This document shows, piece by piece, positions 1 through 7,300 of a stretch of 13,527 bases of DNA (positions are counted from its first letter, which is position 1; the number at the start of each line of letters is the position of its first letter). The notes under the pieces are model-generated. The model saw nothing but the letters and a program-made list of their open reading frames with translations, did no database searches and was not told the origin of the DNA. A program made the position numbers and the translations under genes. This DNA is from an uncultured Clostridia bacterium (GTDB taxonomy: Bacteria; Bacillota; Clostridia; TANB77; CAG-508): positions 1 through 13,527 of the forward strand of contig CALXJN010000133.1 in NCBI GenBank assembly GCA_944388635.1. The letters are read 5' to 3'.

Positions 1-77
1 TATGGTATCATCTCTTTTAAAACCTCTTCTTTTACATAAGTGGTTGCCGCATGATCAAAATATCTTATTTTTTCCAA
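1..77 (-). CDS. cysteine desulfurase, NifS/IscS family (N-terminal fragment, runs off left edge)
   Basis: Only the first 25 codons are in the window. They begin with TTG at 77..75 and read MEKIRYFDHAATTYVKEEVL, then KEMIP. The stretch YFDHAATT followed by a helix of the EVLKEMIPY type is the hallmark N-terminus of class-V aminotransferase-fold, PLP-dependent cysteine desulfurases. These take sulfur from L-cysteine to make a protein persulfide for Fe-S clusters or tRNA thiolation. The start is fixed by AGGAGG at 91..86, eight bases upstream; no ATG fits. The PLP lysine and catalytic cysteine lie outside the window, so I cannot say whether it is the IscS, NifS, SufS or tRNA-thiolation type. It is transcribed in the same direction as the rest of the window but is separated from orf124 by an intrinsic terminator, so it probably starts its own transcript. 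Confidence 0.85.
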   Translation of the reverse strand, partial: MEKIRYFDHAATTYVKEEVLKEMIP

Positions 78-82
78 TCTAG

Positions 83-92
83 TTTCCTCCTC
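83..92 (-). promoter_or_regulatory. ribosome binding site deciding a TTG start
   Basis: The minus strand reads GAGGAGGAAA here, with AGGAGG at 91..86 and eight bases before the TTG at 77. This near-perfect Shine-Dalgarno sequence is the reason for accepting a TTG start for the cysteine desulfurase fragment. Confidence 0.75.
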
Positions 93-98
93 GCAATT

Positions 99-104
99 AT
101 TATA
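99..104 (-). promoter_or_regulatory. possible -10 box for the cysteine desulfurase gene
   Basis: The minus strand reads TATAAT at 104..99. I find no convincing -35 box 16-18 bases upstream. A start near 92 would place the ribosome site at the very 5' end of the message. The true promoter may lie farther upstream, for example around the TTGAGT and TTAATA stretches between about 170 and 205. Confidence 0.3.
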
Positions 105-116
105 TGCAAAATATGT

Positions 117-169
117 AAAAAACTTGCCAGACGAGCTTGCGATTGTGAACGCTTCTAATTTGCAAGTTT
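117..169 (-). terminator. hairpin followed by T-run in the cysteine desulfurase leader (terminator or attenuator candidate)
   Basis: AAACTTGC at 120-127 and GCAAGTTT at 162-169 form an 8-bp stem around a 34-base loop. On the minus strand the closing arm runs straight into TTTTTT (122..117). A long loop makes it a weaker terminator than the one at 226-268. It may be a second terminator for orf124 or a conditional attenuator in front of the cysteine desulfurase gene. Confidence 0.35.
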
Positions 170-225
170 GACATTATTAACATCTGGTCATTTGGGAAAC
201 TCAATTTAAAACCAGCAAAGTAAAT

Positions 226-268
226 TGCAAAAAAGTGGCGACGCGTGGTATAAATCCACGCGCCGCCA
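226..268 (-). terminator. rho-independent terminator after orf124
   Basis: The stem pairs 236-248 with 256-268: 7 bp (CGCGTGG with CCACGCG) around a seven-base loop, then one mismatch, then 5 more bp. On the minus strand the stem is followed after two bases by a run of six T (234..229). It lies 32 bases past the orf124 stop and probably also ends read-through from ileS. It is GC-rich, like orf124 and unlike the other terminators in the window, so it probably arrived with the gene. Confidence 0.85.
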
Positions 269-300
269 GGCACTGGTTGTTCATAGGACTGTTGCTTTGC

Positions 301-675
301 TTATGAAAGGTCAATGGAAAATTCAAAGCTCCCTTCGCCGTTGCTAATTGCTTCAAGCTCATAGCGTTCGGAGTCAAGATAGAGCTGTTTCCACAGTTCG
401 TTAAAGCCGAATTCGTGCCTTTCAAGCCCCAAGTCCCTTAAGGAAAAGTGTAACTCGAGTGTTGCCGGTTCCGTACGCACTGCAAACCATTCTGGTGTTG
501 TGATAACGAAAACCTTTGGTTCGTAGACATACGGTTGCCTTTCAGCAGCTGCTCGAAACATCCTTGTCAGAATTGGTAGTAAGTTATCCTCTGCAAGAAT
601 CAACTTTCTACCATTTCTGGTCTCAGATAAGACAGCTCTTCTCCGAGCACGCCTTACTTCTTCCTTCAGTGTCAT
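301..675 (-). CDS. hypothetical protein of 124 residues, atypical composition (orf124)
   Basis: I do not recognise a family. The protein is soluble, has no signal peptide or membrane segment, and contains no cysteine. It opens with a strongly basic helix (EVRRARRRAV, residues 6-15), continues with a likely helix around LLPILTRMFRAAAERQ (32-47), and then appears mostly beta, ending in an acidic tail. The start is ATG at 675 with GGAGG at 685..681, five bases upstream. GC is about 45% (163 of 360 bases over 301-660 by hand count) against roughly 30% in ileS. Arginine codons include CGT, CGG and AGG alongside AGA, unlike the AGA-rich neighbours. It has its own promoter and terminator, so it can be expressed independently of ileS. 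Recent acquisition is my inference. The clean ribosome site, promoter and terminator support a real gene. Confidence 0.8.
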   Translation of the reverse strand: MTLKEEVRRARRRAVLSETRNGRKLILAEDNLLPILTRMFRAAAERQPYVYEPKVFVITTPEWFAVRTEPATLELHFSLRDLGLERHEFGFNELWKQLYLDSERYELEAISNGEGSFEFSIDLS

Positions 676-688
676 AACTACCTCCGAT

Positions 689-704
689 CTTACTAATTGG
701 TAAG
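689..704. promoter_or_regulatory. near-palindrome, operator candidate in the orf124 leader
   Basis: CTTACTAATTGGTAAG pairs with its own reverse complement at every position except one symmetric pair (694/699). It sits just downstream of the predicted transcription start (about 713) and a few bases upstream of the GGAGG site. That is where a dimeric repressor could block transcription, but no regulator gene is visible here. The site could be chance in AT-rich DNA. Confidence 0.35.
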
Positions 705-719
705 CATTCGAACACTTAT

Positions 720-748
720 ATTATATCATACATTATGTTACTTTGCAA
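720..748 (-). promoter_or_regulatory. sigma-A promoter of orf124, embedded in the end of ileS
   Basis: The -35 box is TTGCAA at 748..743, the spacer is 17 bases, and the -10 box is TATAAT at 725..720. The -35 box lies in the last codons of ileS and the spacer spans the ileS stop codon. The predicted start is near 713, giving a leader of about 38 bases to the ATG at 675. I see no terminator between ileS and this promoter, so read-through is also likely. Confidence 0.75.
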
Positions 749-3700
749 CCTCTACATCTATATTTAACTTTTCACCATTTATGTTGCACTCTACTCCGTG
801 TTCCATTTTTTCTCTTACAATTAAATCAATTGTTAGAGTTTCCTTTTTTATTTTCTCTTTATTCTTCATTATCACAGTTTCTAGCATTTTATTTCCAGAT
901 ACATATAAGTATATTCTATCTAATACTTCAAAATCTCTTTCTTTTCTTAAGTTTTGAACTTTAGATATTATTTCTCTAACATATCCTTCTTCTTTTAGCT
1001 CCTCTGTAATAGTAGTATCAAGTACAACTCCAATTAGTCCATTTCCTGCAAATGCATATCCTTCTTTACCTTGCATCGTTACAAGTATATTTTCTTTATT
1101 TAATTCTATCTTTTGGTCTCCTACTTGTATTTCTTTGCTTCCACCATTATTTATAGTGCTTGCAAGTTCCATTTGATTACATTTTGCAATTTCTGCCTTT
1201 ATTTGAGGAATTAATTTTCCATACATTTTTCCAAGTACTGGAAGGTTTGGCAATATTTCAAAATTAACATACTTAGAAAGGTCTGCACCAAGTTCTACTT
1301 TCTTTATGTTTAACTCATCCTTTATTATGTCTCCATAATATGTTGGAAGTGTATCTAGTGAAATTAGCATTTCTGAAAGTGGTTGTCTGTTCTTTATATT
1401 GCTTAAGTTTCTCGCACTTCTTCCAAGTTTTACGAGTGTATATGCTAAGTCCATTTCTTTTTCTAAGTTTTTATCTATCGCTTTTTCATTTACTTCTGGC
1501 CATGTACATAAATGTACACTTTCTTTAGCATTTTTATCTAAGCTTATTACTAAGTTTTGATAAATTTCTTCTGCAATAAATGGTACAAATGGTGCTATAA
1601 CTTTTGAAAGTGTTACTAGTGTTCTATATAGTGTAACAAAAGCTCCAAGTTTATCATCTGTTAATTTATTACCCCAGAATCTACTTCTATTACGTCTTAC
1701 ATACCAGTTTGATAAATTATCAACAAATTCTTCTATTTTTAAGCTAGCTCCAGTTATATCATATTTATCTAATCCTTCGTCAACTTCTTTAACTAGAGTA
1801 TTCAATTTTGAAATTATCCATTTATCCATTACATTTTCTGATACAAAATCTTTATATTCTAATGGATTTATTTTATCTATTTCTGCATATAATACGTAGA
1901 ATGAATATACATTCCATAATGTTCCCAAAAATCTTCTTGATGTATCCCCTACATCTTCCATAGAAAATCTAGTTGGTAACCATGGCGCACTTGCTGTGTA
2001 AAAATGCCACCTTGTTGCATCTGCTCCTTCTTTATTTATTACTTCTATTGGATCTACAACATTTCCTTTTGATTTAGACATTTTTAAGCCTTTTTTATCT
2101 AGGACGTGTCCTAAAACTATACAATTTTCAAAAGAAGGTTTTCCAAATATCGCAGTTGATACTGCAAGAAGTGTATAGAACCAACCTCTAGTTTGATCAA
2201 CAGCCTCTGATATGAATTGTGCTGGGAAGTTATGTTCAAATAATTCTTTATTCTCAAATGGATAATGGAATTGTGCAAATGGCATTGAACCTGAATCAAA
2301 CCAACAGTCTATAACTTCTTTTGTTCTTGTCATTTCTTTGCCACATTTTGGACATTTTAAATGTACATCATCTATATATGGTTTGTGAAGTTCTATATCG
2401 TTTGGTACATTTATACCTTTTTGTTTTAGTTCTTCAATACTTCCTATACATTCTTTATGTCCACATTCACATTTCCATATTGGAAGTGGTGTTCCCCAAT
2501 ATCTGTCTCTTGAAATTCCCCAGTCTATAACATTCTCAACGAATTTTCCAAATCTTCCTGTTCTTATTGTATCTGGATACCAATGTATTTTATTATTATT
2601 TTCAACAAGCTTATCTCTAAGCTTAGACATTGCAACAAACCAGCTTTCTTTTGGATAATATAGAAGTGGTGTGTCACATCTCCAACAATGTGGGTATGAG
2701 TGCATATGTCTTTCTGCTTTAAACAATTTATTATTTTCCTTTAGGTATTTTACTATGCTTTCATCACATTTTTTAACAAATTTTCCAGCCCATGGTGTAA
2801 CTTCTTCTACAAATTTTCCTTCTTTGTCTACTAAGTTCACAAAAGCTATTCCATTTTCTTTTGCAACTATACTATCATCTTCTCCATATGCTGGTGCTAT
2901 ATGTACAATACCTGTACCTTCTTCTAAGCTTACATAGTCACCATGGATTACAACAAATGCTTTTCCGTCTATTTTTGCAAATGGCATTAATTGCTTATAC
3001 TTTGTTTCAAGAAGTTCTTCTCCTTTAAATTCTTTTAAGATTTCGTAATGTTCTCCAAGTATTTTGTCACAAAGTTCTTTTGCAAGTATATATGTTTCTC
3101 CTGTCTTTACATTTTCGTTTTCTGTTTCTGTAACTTTTGCTTCTACATAAGTATATGCTTTATTTACGCATAACGCCAAGTTTGAAGGCAATGTCCATGG
3201 TGTTGTTGTCCATGCAAGTATATATGTGTCTTTTCTTCCTTCTACCTCAAATTTTGCAATACATGTTAAATCATTTACATCTTTATATCCTTGTGCAACT
3301 TCGTGTGAAGATAAGGCTGTACCACATCTTGGACAATATGGCATTACTTTGTGTCCTTCATAAAGTAAACCTTTATCCCACATTTGTTTTAATGCCCACC
3401 AAACAGACTCTATATAGTCGTTATGATATGTGACATATGGGTTATCCATATCAACCCAAAATCCAATTTTATTTGTCATATCTTCCCACATTGATACATA
3501 TGTGAATACACTTTGTTTACAGTCTTTTATGAATTTTTCTATTCCATATTCTTCAATTTGTGCTTTGCCTGATATTCCGAGTTTTTTCTCGATTTCAAGT
3601 TCTACTGGTAGTCCGTGTGTGTCCCAACCAGCTTTTCTTATAACTTGATAACCTTTCATTACTTTGTATCTTGGGATAATGTCTTTCATAACTCTTGTTA

Positions 3701-3878
3701 AAATATGTCCGACATGAGGTTTTCCATTTGCTGTTGGTGGTCCGTCATAAAATGTAAAATATCTTCCGCCTTTATTTAGATTAAAGTTCTTTTTTATTAT
3801 ATCTTTCTCTTTCCAAAAATTTCTTATTTCAGTTTCTTTTCCTACAAGTCCATTTGGTAATTCTACTTTTTTATACAT
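738..3878 (-). CDS. ileS: isoleucyl-tRNA synthetase, type 2 (eukaryote-like) form
   Basis: This cytoplasmic class I synthetase charges tRNA-Ile. In the 1046-residue protein, FYDGPPTANGKPHVGH holds the HIGH motif (HVGH, 55-58), and KMSKS is at 599-603. The inserted editing region between them carries several CxxC pairs (CPRC, CWRC, CxCGxxxC, CPKC) that probably bind zinc. The anticodon-binding domain follows. The DGPPTANGxPHxGHIxTR signature and the length over 1000 fit the type 2 IleRS clade, which in known cases is less sensitive to mupirocin; that phenotype is inferred. I chose ATG 3878 over the in-frame ATG at 3884 because GGGGG (3891..3887) is 8 bases from the former and only 2 from the latter. 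It lies 29 bases after clpX, with no room for the T-box leader that controls many Firmicute ileS genes, so it probably depends on the tig promoter. Confidence 0.97.
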   Translation of the reverse strand: MYKKVELPNGLVGKETEIRNFWKEKDIIKKNFNLNKGGRYFTFYDGPPTANGKPHVGHILTRVMKDIIPRYKVMKGYQVIRKAGWDTHGLPVELEIEKKLGISGKAQIEEYGIEKFIKDCKQSVFTYVSMWEDMTNKIGFWVDMDNPYVTYHNDYIESVWWALKQMWDKGLLYEGHKVMPYCPRCGTALSSHEVAQGYKDVNDLTCIAKFEVEGRKDTYILAWTTTPWTLPSNLALCVNKAYTYVEAKVTETENENVKTGETYILAKELCDKILGEHYEILKEFKGEELLETKYKQLMPFAKIDGKAFVVIHGDYVSLEEGTGIVHIAPAYGEDDSIVAKENGIAFVNLVDKEGKFVEEVTPWAGKFVKKCDESIVKYLKENNKLFKAERHMHSYPHCWRCDTPLLYYPKESWFVAMSKLRDKLVENNNKIHWYPDTIRTGRFGKFVENVIDWGISRDRYWGTPLPIWKCECGHKECIGSIEELKQKGINVPNDIELHKPYIDDVHLKCPKCGKEMTRTKEVIDCWFDSGSMPFAQFHYPFENKELFEHNFPAQFISEAVDQTRGWFYTLLAVSTAIFGKPSFENCIVLGHVLDKKGLKMSKSKGNVVDPIEVINKEGADATRWHFYTASAPWLPTRFSMEDVGDTSRRFLGTLWNVYSFYVLYAEIDKINPLEYKDFVSENVMDKWIISKLNTLVKEVDEGLDKYDITGASLKIEEFVDNLSNWYVRRNRSRFWGNKLTDDKLGAFVTLYRTLVTLSKVIAPFVPFIAEEIYQNLVISLDKNAKESVHLCTWPEVNEKAIDKNLEKEMDLAYTLVKLGRSARNLSNIKNRQPLSEMLISLDTLPTYYGDIIKDELNIKKVELGADLSKYVNFEILPNLPVLGKMYGKLIPQIKAEIAKCNQMELASTINNGGSKEIQVGDQKIELNKENILVTMQGKEGYAFAGNGLIGVVLDTTITEELKEEGYVREIISKVQNLRKERDFEVLDRIYLYVSGNKMLETVIMKNKEKIKKETLTIDLIVREKMEHGVECNINGEKLNIDVEVAK

Positions 3879-3886
3879 ATGCATTG

Positions 3887-3893
3887 CCCCCTT
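3887..3893 (-). promoter_or_regulatory. ribosome binding site of ileS
   Basis: The minus strand reads AAGGGGG at 3893..3887. The distance is 2 bases to the ATG at 3884 and 8 bases to the ATG at 3878, which supports the second as the true start. Confidence 0.6.
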
Positions 3894-3907
3894 TTTATTA
3901 ACTTAAA

Positions 3908-5233
3908 CTATGCTGTTTCTTTGCTATTTGCTTTGGTTTCTACAACTTTTTTCTTTTTTATATGTTTAGGCTCTTTCCTATTTTCATTTATTACAAGTTC
4001 TGGCTTTCCATCTCCTAAAACTGTATTTTTTGTAATTATGCATTTTTCAATTTTTGGATTTGACGGTATATCAAACATAATATCTCTCATTATTTCTTCT
4101 ATTATTGAGCGTAGCCCTCTTGCTCCTGTGTTTCTTTCAATTGCTTTATCTACAATTGCAGAAATTGCATCATCTCTAAATTCAAGTTCTACTCCGTCGA
4201 ATTCTAGTAATTTTTTATATTGTTTTACTAGTGCATTTTTAGGTTCTGTAACTATTCTAATTAATGCATCTTTGTCTAGTTCTCTTAAAGTTGTAACTAT
4301 AGGTAATCTTCCTACAAATTCTGGAATTAATCCAAATTTTAGTAAATCTTGTGGCAATAATTCTTCATATATCTTATATTTATCAATTTCTTTTTTGCTT
4401 TCTATTTTTGCAGAAAATCCTATTGCTTTTTTACCAACTCTTTCATTTATAATATTGTCTAGTCCTTCAAAAGCTCCTCCGCAGATAAATAAAATATTTG
4501 ATGTATCAATTTGTATAAGCTCTTGATGTGGATGTTTTCTTCCTCCTTGAGGTGGAACTGATGCGACAGTTCCTTCAATTATTTTAAGTAATGCTTGTTG
4601 TACACCCTCTCCACTTACATCTCTTGTAATTGAAGGGTTCTCTGACTTCCTTGTAATCTTATCTATTTCGTCTATATAGATTATTCCTCTTTCCGCTGCT
4701 TCAACATCATAATCTGCTGCTTGAATTAGTTTTAGTAATATATTTTCTACATCTTCTCCAACGTATCCAGCTTCTGTAAGTGTTGTTGCATCAGCTATAG
4801 AAAATGGAACTTTTAAGATTTTTGCAAGTGTCTGTGCAAGTAGAGTTTTTCCACATCCTGTTGGTCCAAGTAGAAGTACATTACTTTTTTGTATTTCTAC
4901 ATCGTTTGATTCTTCTTCATTATTTATTCTTTTGTAATGGTTATATACTGCAACTGATAAGGTCTTTTTGGCTTCTTCTTGACCTATTACATATTCATCT
5001 AAAATCTTTTTTATTTGTGCTGGATTTGGTAATTCTTCATCTTCTCCTAGCGTATATTGTATGTCTTCATCTTCGTAATAATCTTCATCTACTATACTTT
5101 TACATATTCCAATACACTCGTCACAGATATACACTCCCGGACCTGCAACTATTTTTTTGACATTGTCTTGTGTTTTACCACAGAATGAGCATTTTATGCT
5201 TTTATTAGTTTTATCACCGCTATTTTTAGCCAT
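3908..5233 (-). CDS. clpX: ClpX, ATP-dependent unfoldase of the ClpXP protease
   Basis: This AAA+ unfoldase recognises substrates and threads them into ClpP. The N-terminal zinc-binding domain has C15, C18, C37 and C40. Walker A is GPTGCGKT (123-130), the pore loop is GYVGED (156-161), and Walker B is IIYIDE (184-189). An RKH loop (GGRKHPH), the ClpP-docking IGF loop (AIGFSAK) and the sensor-2 GARGLRS follow. The 441 residues include a lysine-rich, probably disordered C-terminal tail slightly longer than in many homologues. The start is ATG 5233 with GGAGG at 5248..5244, ten bases upstream. It follows clpP by 83 bases that contain a strong AT hairpin, and precedes ileS by 29. In many Clostridia lon comes next; here ileS does. 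Confidence 0.98.
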   Translation of the reverse strand: MAKNSGDKTNKSIKCSFCGKTQDNVKKIVAGPGVYICDECIGICKSIVDEDYYEDEDIQYTLGEDEELPNPAQIKKILDEYVIGQEEAKKTLSVAVYNHYKRINNEEESNDVEIQKSNVLLLGPTGCGKTLLAQTLAKILKVPFSIADATTLTEAGYVGEDVENILLKLIQAADYDVEAAERGIIYIDEIDKITRKSENPSITRDVSGEGVQQALLKIIEGTVASVPPQGGRKHPHQELIQIDTSNILFICGGAFEGLDNIINERVGKKAIGFSAKIESKKEIDKYKIYEELLPQDLLKFGLIPEFVGRLPIVTTLRELDKDALIRIVTEPKNALVKQYKKLLEFDGVELEFRDDAISAIVDKAIERNTGARGLRSIIEEIMRDIMFDIPSNPKIEKCIITKNTVLGDGKPELVINENRKEPKHIKKKKVVETKANSKETA

Positions 5234-5263
5234 GTGCGTAATTCCTCCGTTCTAATTTATTAA

Positions 5264-5297
5264 AATTAGATATTAGAAAAATTTCTAATATCTAATT
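5264..5297. repeat. perfect 16-bp inverted repeat between clpP and clpX
   Basis: AATTAGATATTAGAAA at 5264-5279 is matched exactly by its reverse complement at 5282-5297, with only AA between. In RNA this would be a long AU hairpin. On the minus strand the downstream sequence is TTAATAAATTAG rather than a clean T-run, so I do not call a terminator. A third arm (CTAATTT, 5252-5258) can pair with 5263-5269, giving an alternative smaller hairpin just ahead of the clpX ribosome site. A role in mRNA processing or in setting the ClpP to ClpX ratio is plausible but unproven. Confidence 0.75.
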
Positions 5298-5316
5298 CTT
5301 TGTATGGTTGAAACAT

Positions 5317-5916
5317 TTAAGCTCTTTTATCTAATATTCCGTCAATAAGTCCGTATTTTAGAGCCTCTTCAGCTGTCATATAATTATCTCTTTCTGTATC
5401 TCTGTTTATTATTTCTAATGGTTGACCAGTTCTTTCGCTTAATATTCTGTTTAACTTTTCACGAGTTCTTACCATATGGTCTGCATGTATTTTTATTTCT
5501 GTTGTTTGACCTGAAAGTCCTCCTGAAATTAATGGTTGATGTATTAATATTTCAGAATTTGGAGTTGCAAATCTTTTTCCCTTTTCTCCTGCTGCAAGAA
5601 GTACAGCTCCCATGCTTGCTGCCATTCCAACACATATTGTTGAAACTGGACATTTTATATAATTCATTGTATCAAATATTGCCATTCCGTCTGAAATAGA
5701 ACCTCCTGGGCTATTTATATAAAGTGATATTTCTTTATCTGGATCTTCTGATTCTAGGAATAGAAGTTGTGCAACAACGACTCCTGCAGAAGCACTATCT
5801 ACTTGCTCTCCTAAAAAGATTATTCTGTCTTTTAATAATCTTGAATATATGTCATAAGATCTTTCGCCCTTATTTGTTTGCTCTATAACGTAAGGCACTA
5901 ATGTATTGTTTATCAT
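5317..5916 (-). CDS. clpP: ClpP, proteolytic subunit of the Clp protease
   Basis: This serine peptidase forms the 14-subunit chamber that degrades proteins fed in by ClpX or other Clp ATPases. The catalytic triad is visible: S101 in GMAASMGA, H126 in LIHQP and D177 in RDTERD, matching E. coli S97, H122 and D171 (a two-residue insertion separates H from D). The ClpP signature strand YINSPGG lies at 66-72. At 199 residues it is a standard length, with only a short N-terminal extension. The start ATG 5916 has a modest AAGGA-type ribosome site about ten bases upstream. It lies 58 bases after tig, with no evident terminator or promoter of its own, so it is probably co-transcribed from the tig promoter. 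Confidence 0.98.
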   Translation of the reverse strand: MINNTLVPYVIEQTNKGERSYDIYSRLLKDRIIFLGEQVDSASAGVVVAQLLFLESEDPDKEISLYINSPGGSISDGMAIFDTMNYIKCPVSTICVGMAASMGAVLLAAGEKGKRFATPNSEILIHQPLISGGLSGQTTEIKIHADHMVRTREKLNRILSERTGQPLEIINRDTERDNYMTAEEALKYGLIDGILDKRA

Positions 5917-5974
5917 ATTTTTCTTTCCTTTCTTCTGTTTAGTTGCAAATTAATTGCATTTTGGCATTGCTGTA

Positions 5975-7258
5975 CTATTTTATTTTTGCATTTGTAACTA
6001 AGAAATTAATAGCTTCTTCTTGAGCTAATTGTTTCTTTATGTAGTCCATTAACATTTCATTATCTTTTAGCTCTTTTGCTTCTTTTCCATAAGCTTTTGC
6101 CATTTCTTCAAGTCTTTCTTCTACTTTCTTTTCGTCTGCTTCGATGTTTTCATCTTTTATGATTTGTTCAAGAACAAGTCTTGTTTTAACAGCTTCTTTT
6201 GCTTGTTCTTCTCCTTCTTTTCTAAATTCTTCCATTGTCTTACCTATCATTTGTAAGTACATTTCCATGTTCATGCCTTGATAGCTAAGTCTTGTTTCAA
6301 CATCTCTTACCATATTGTCTAATTCTGTTTCAATCATTCCTGTTGGAATATCTATTTCTGTGTTTTTGCAAACCTCTTTAATAGCTTCTTCCTCTGTCTC
6401 GTATTTTGCTCTATTTTTGTTTTCTTCTTCTAGCTTTTCTTTTATACTATTCTTTAATTCTGCAAGTGTTTCAAATTCGCTTGCATCTTTTGCAAAATCA
6501 TCGTTTATTTCTGGTAATTCTTTTTTCTTGATTTCATGTAATTTTACATGGAATACAGCTTCTTTTCCCTTTAAATCTTCTGAGAAATAGTCATCTGGGA
6601 ATTTAACTTTGATGTCTTTTTCTTCTCCTATTTTCATTCCAACTATTTGTTCTTCAAATCCTGGAATAAATGAACCGCTACCTATTTCAAGTTCGTGTCC
6701 TTCTGCTTTTCCACCTTCGAATTTAACACCATCAACTGAGCCTTCGAAGTCGATTACAGTTATATCTTTATTTTCTACTGGTCTATCTTCTACTGGAACT
6801 ACTCTTGAATTTCTTTCTGCCATATGTCCTAATTCATGCTCTATGTCATCATCAGATACATTATACTCTACTTTTTTTAATGTTATACCTTTATATTTTC
6901 CAAGTTTTACTTCTGGTTTAATTTGAACTACTGCTGTGAATTTAAGGTCTTGTCCCTTTCCTATTTGTGTAACATCTAAGTCTGGCTTACTTACTGCTTC
7001 TATATTGTTTTCTTTTAGTTCTTTTTCATATATTTCTGGTACTATTTCATTAAAAGCATCCTCATAGAATATTTCTGAACCGTAATGTTTCTCTACTATT
7101 GCCATTGGTGCTTTTCCTTTTCTAAACCCTGGTATATTAAAATACTTAGCACTTTTTGCATATACTTTATTTATTGCTTCATCAAATTTTGCTGCCTCTA
7201 CTTCAAAGCTAAGTTTTAGTTCATTTGCATTTTCTGTTTTTTCAATTTTAATACTCAT
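5975..7258 (-). CDS. tig: trigger factor, ribosome-associated chaperone and prolyl isomerase
   Basis: Trigger factor binds at the ribosome exit tunnel and shields nascent chains. The 427-residue protein has the N-terminal ribosome-docking signature GFRKGKAP at 44-51, an FKBP-type PPIase domain around 150-245 (with VIDFEG and SFIPGFEEQIVGM), and a charged helical C-terminal chaperone region. I start it at ATG 7258 (MSIKIEKTENANELKL). An in-frame GTG at 7297 would add 13 residues, but it falls at or before the predicted transcription start (about 7294), so it cannot be used from this promoter. The ribosome site AGAGG (7274..7270) is 11 bases upstream. It is the first gene of tig-clpP-clpX-ileS. 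I see no CtsR (GGTCAAA) or CIRCE operator at the promoter. Confidence 0.97.
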   Translation of the reverse strand: MSIKIEKTENANELKLSFEVEAAKFDEAINKVYAKSAKYFNIPGFRKGKAPMAIVEKHYGSEIFYEDAFNEIVPEIYEKELKENNIEAVSKPDLDVTQIGKGQDLKFTAVVQIKPEVKLGKYKGITLKKVEYNVSDDDIEHELGHMAERNSRVVPVEDRPVENKDITVIDFEGSVDGVKFEGGKAEGHELEIGSGSFIPGFEEQIVGMKIGEEKDIKVKFPDDYFSEDLKGKEAVFHVKLHEIKKKELPEINDDFAKDASEFETLAELKNSIKEKLEEENKNRAKYETEEEAIKEVCKNTEIDIPTGMIETELDNMVRDVETRLSYQGMNMEMYLQMIGKTMEEFRKEGEEQAKEAVKTRLVLEQIIKDENIEADEKKVEERLEEMAKAYGKEAKELKDNEMLMDYIKKQLAQEEAINFLVTNAKIK

Positions 7259-7300
7259 AAGTCTCAAATCCTCTCTATAAATATCATTTAACTTCACACT

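Noticed and set aside
263..273. The minus strand reads TGCCTGGCGGC, like the 5' end of E. coli 5S rRNA.
   Set aside because: The match stops after 11 bases, and the following sequence is the terminator stem rather than 5S rRNA.
201..425. Minus-strand open frame of 74 codons overlapping orf124.
   Set aside because: It overlaps orf124 out of frame, runs through the terminator, and has no ribosome site.
3879..3907. Possible T-box leader before ileS.
   Set aside because: Only 29 bases separate clpX and ileS, with no antiterminator-type sequence or terminator.
3879..4526. Plus-strand open frame of 215 codons opposite clpX.
   Set aside because: It mirrors the low-GC codon pattern of clpX, which is certain; the hydrophobic serine-rich product is typical of antisense shadows.
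5944..5958. Short hairpin TGCAA-loop-TTGCA between tig and clpP.
   Set aside because: Five base pairs with no T-run is within chance for AT-rich DNA.
7259..7297. N-terminal extension of tig from GTG 7297.
   Set aside because: The GTG is at or upstream of the predicted transcription start, and the standard trigger factor N-terminus begins at ATG 7258.
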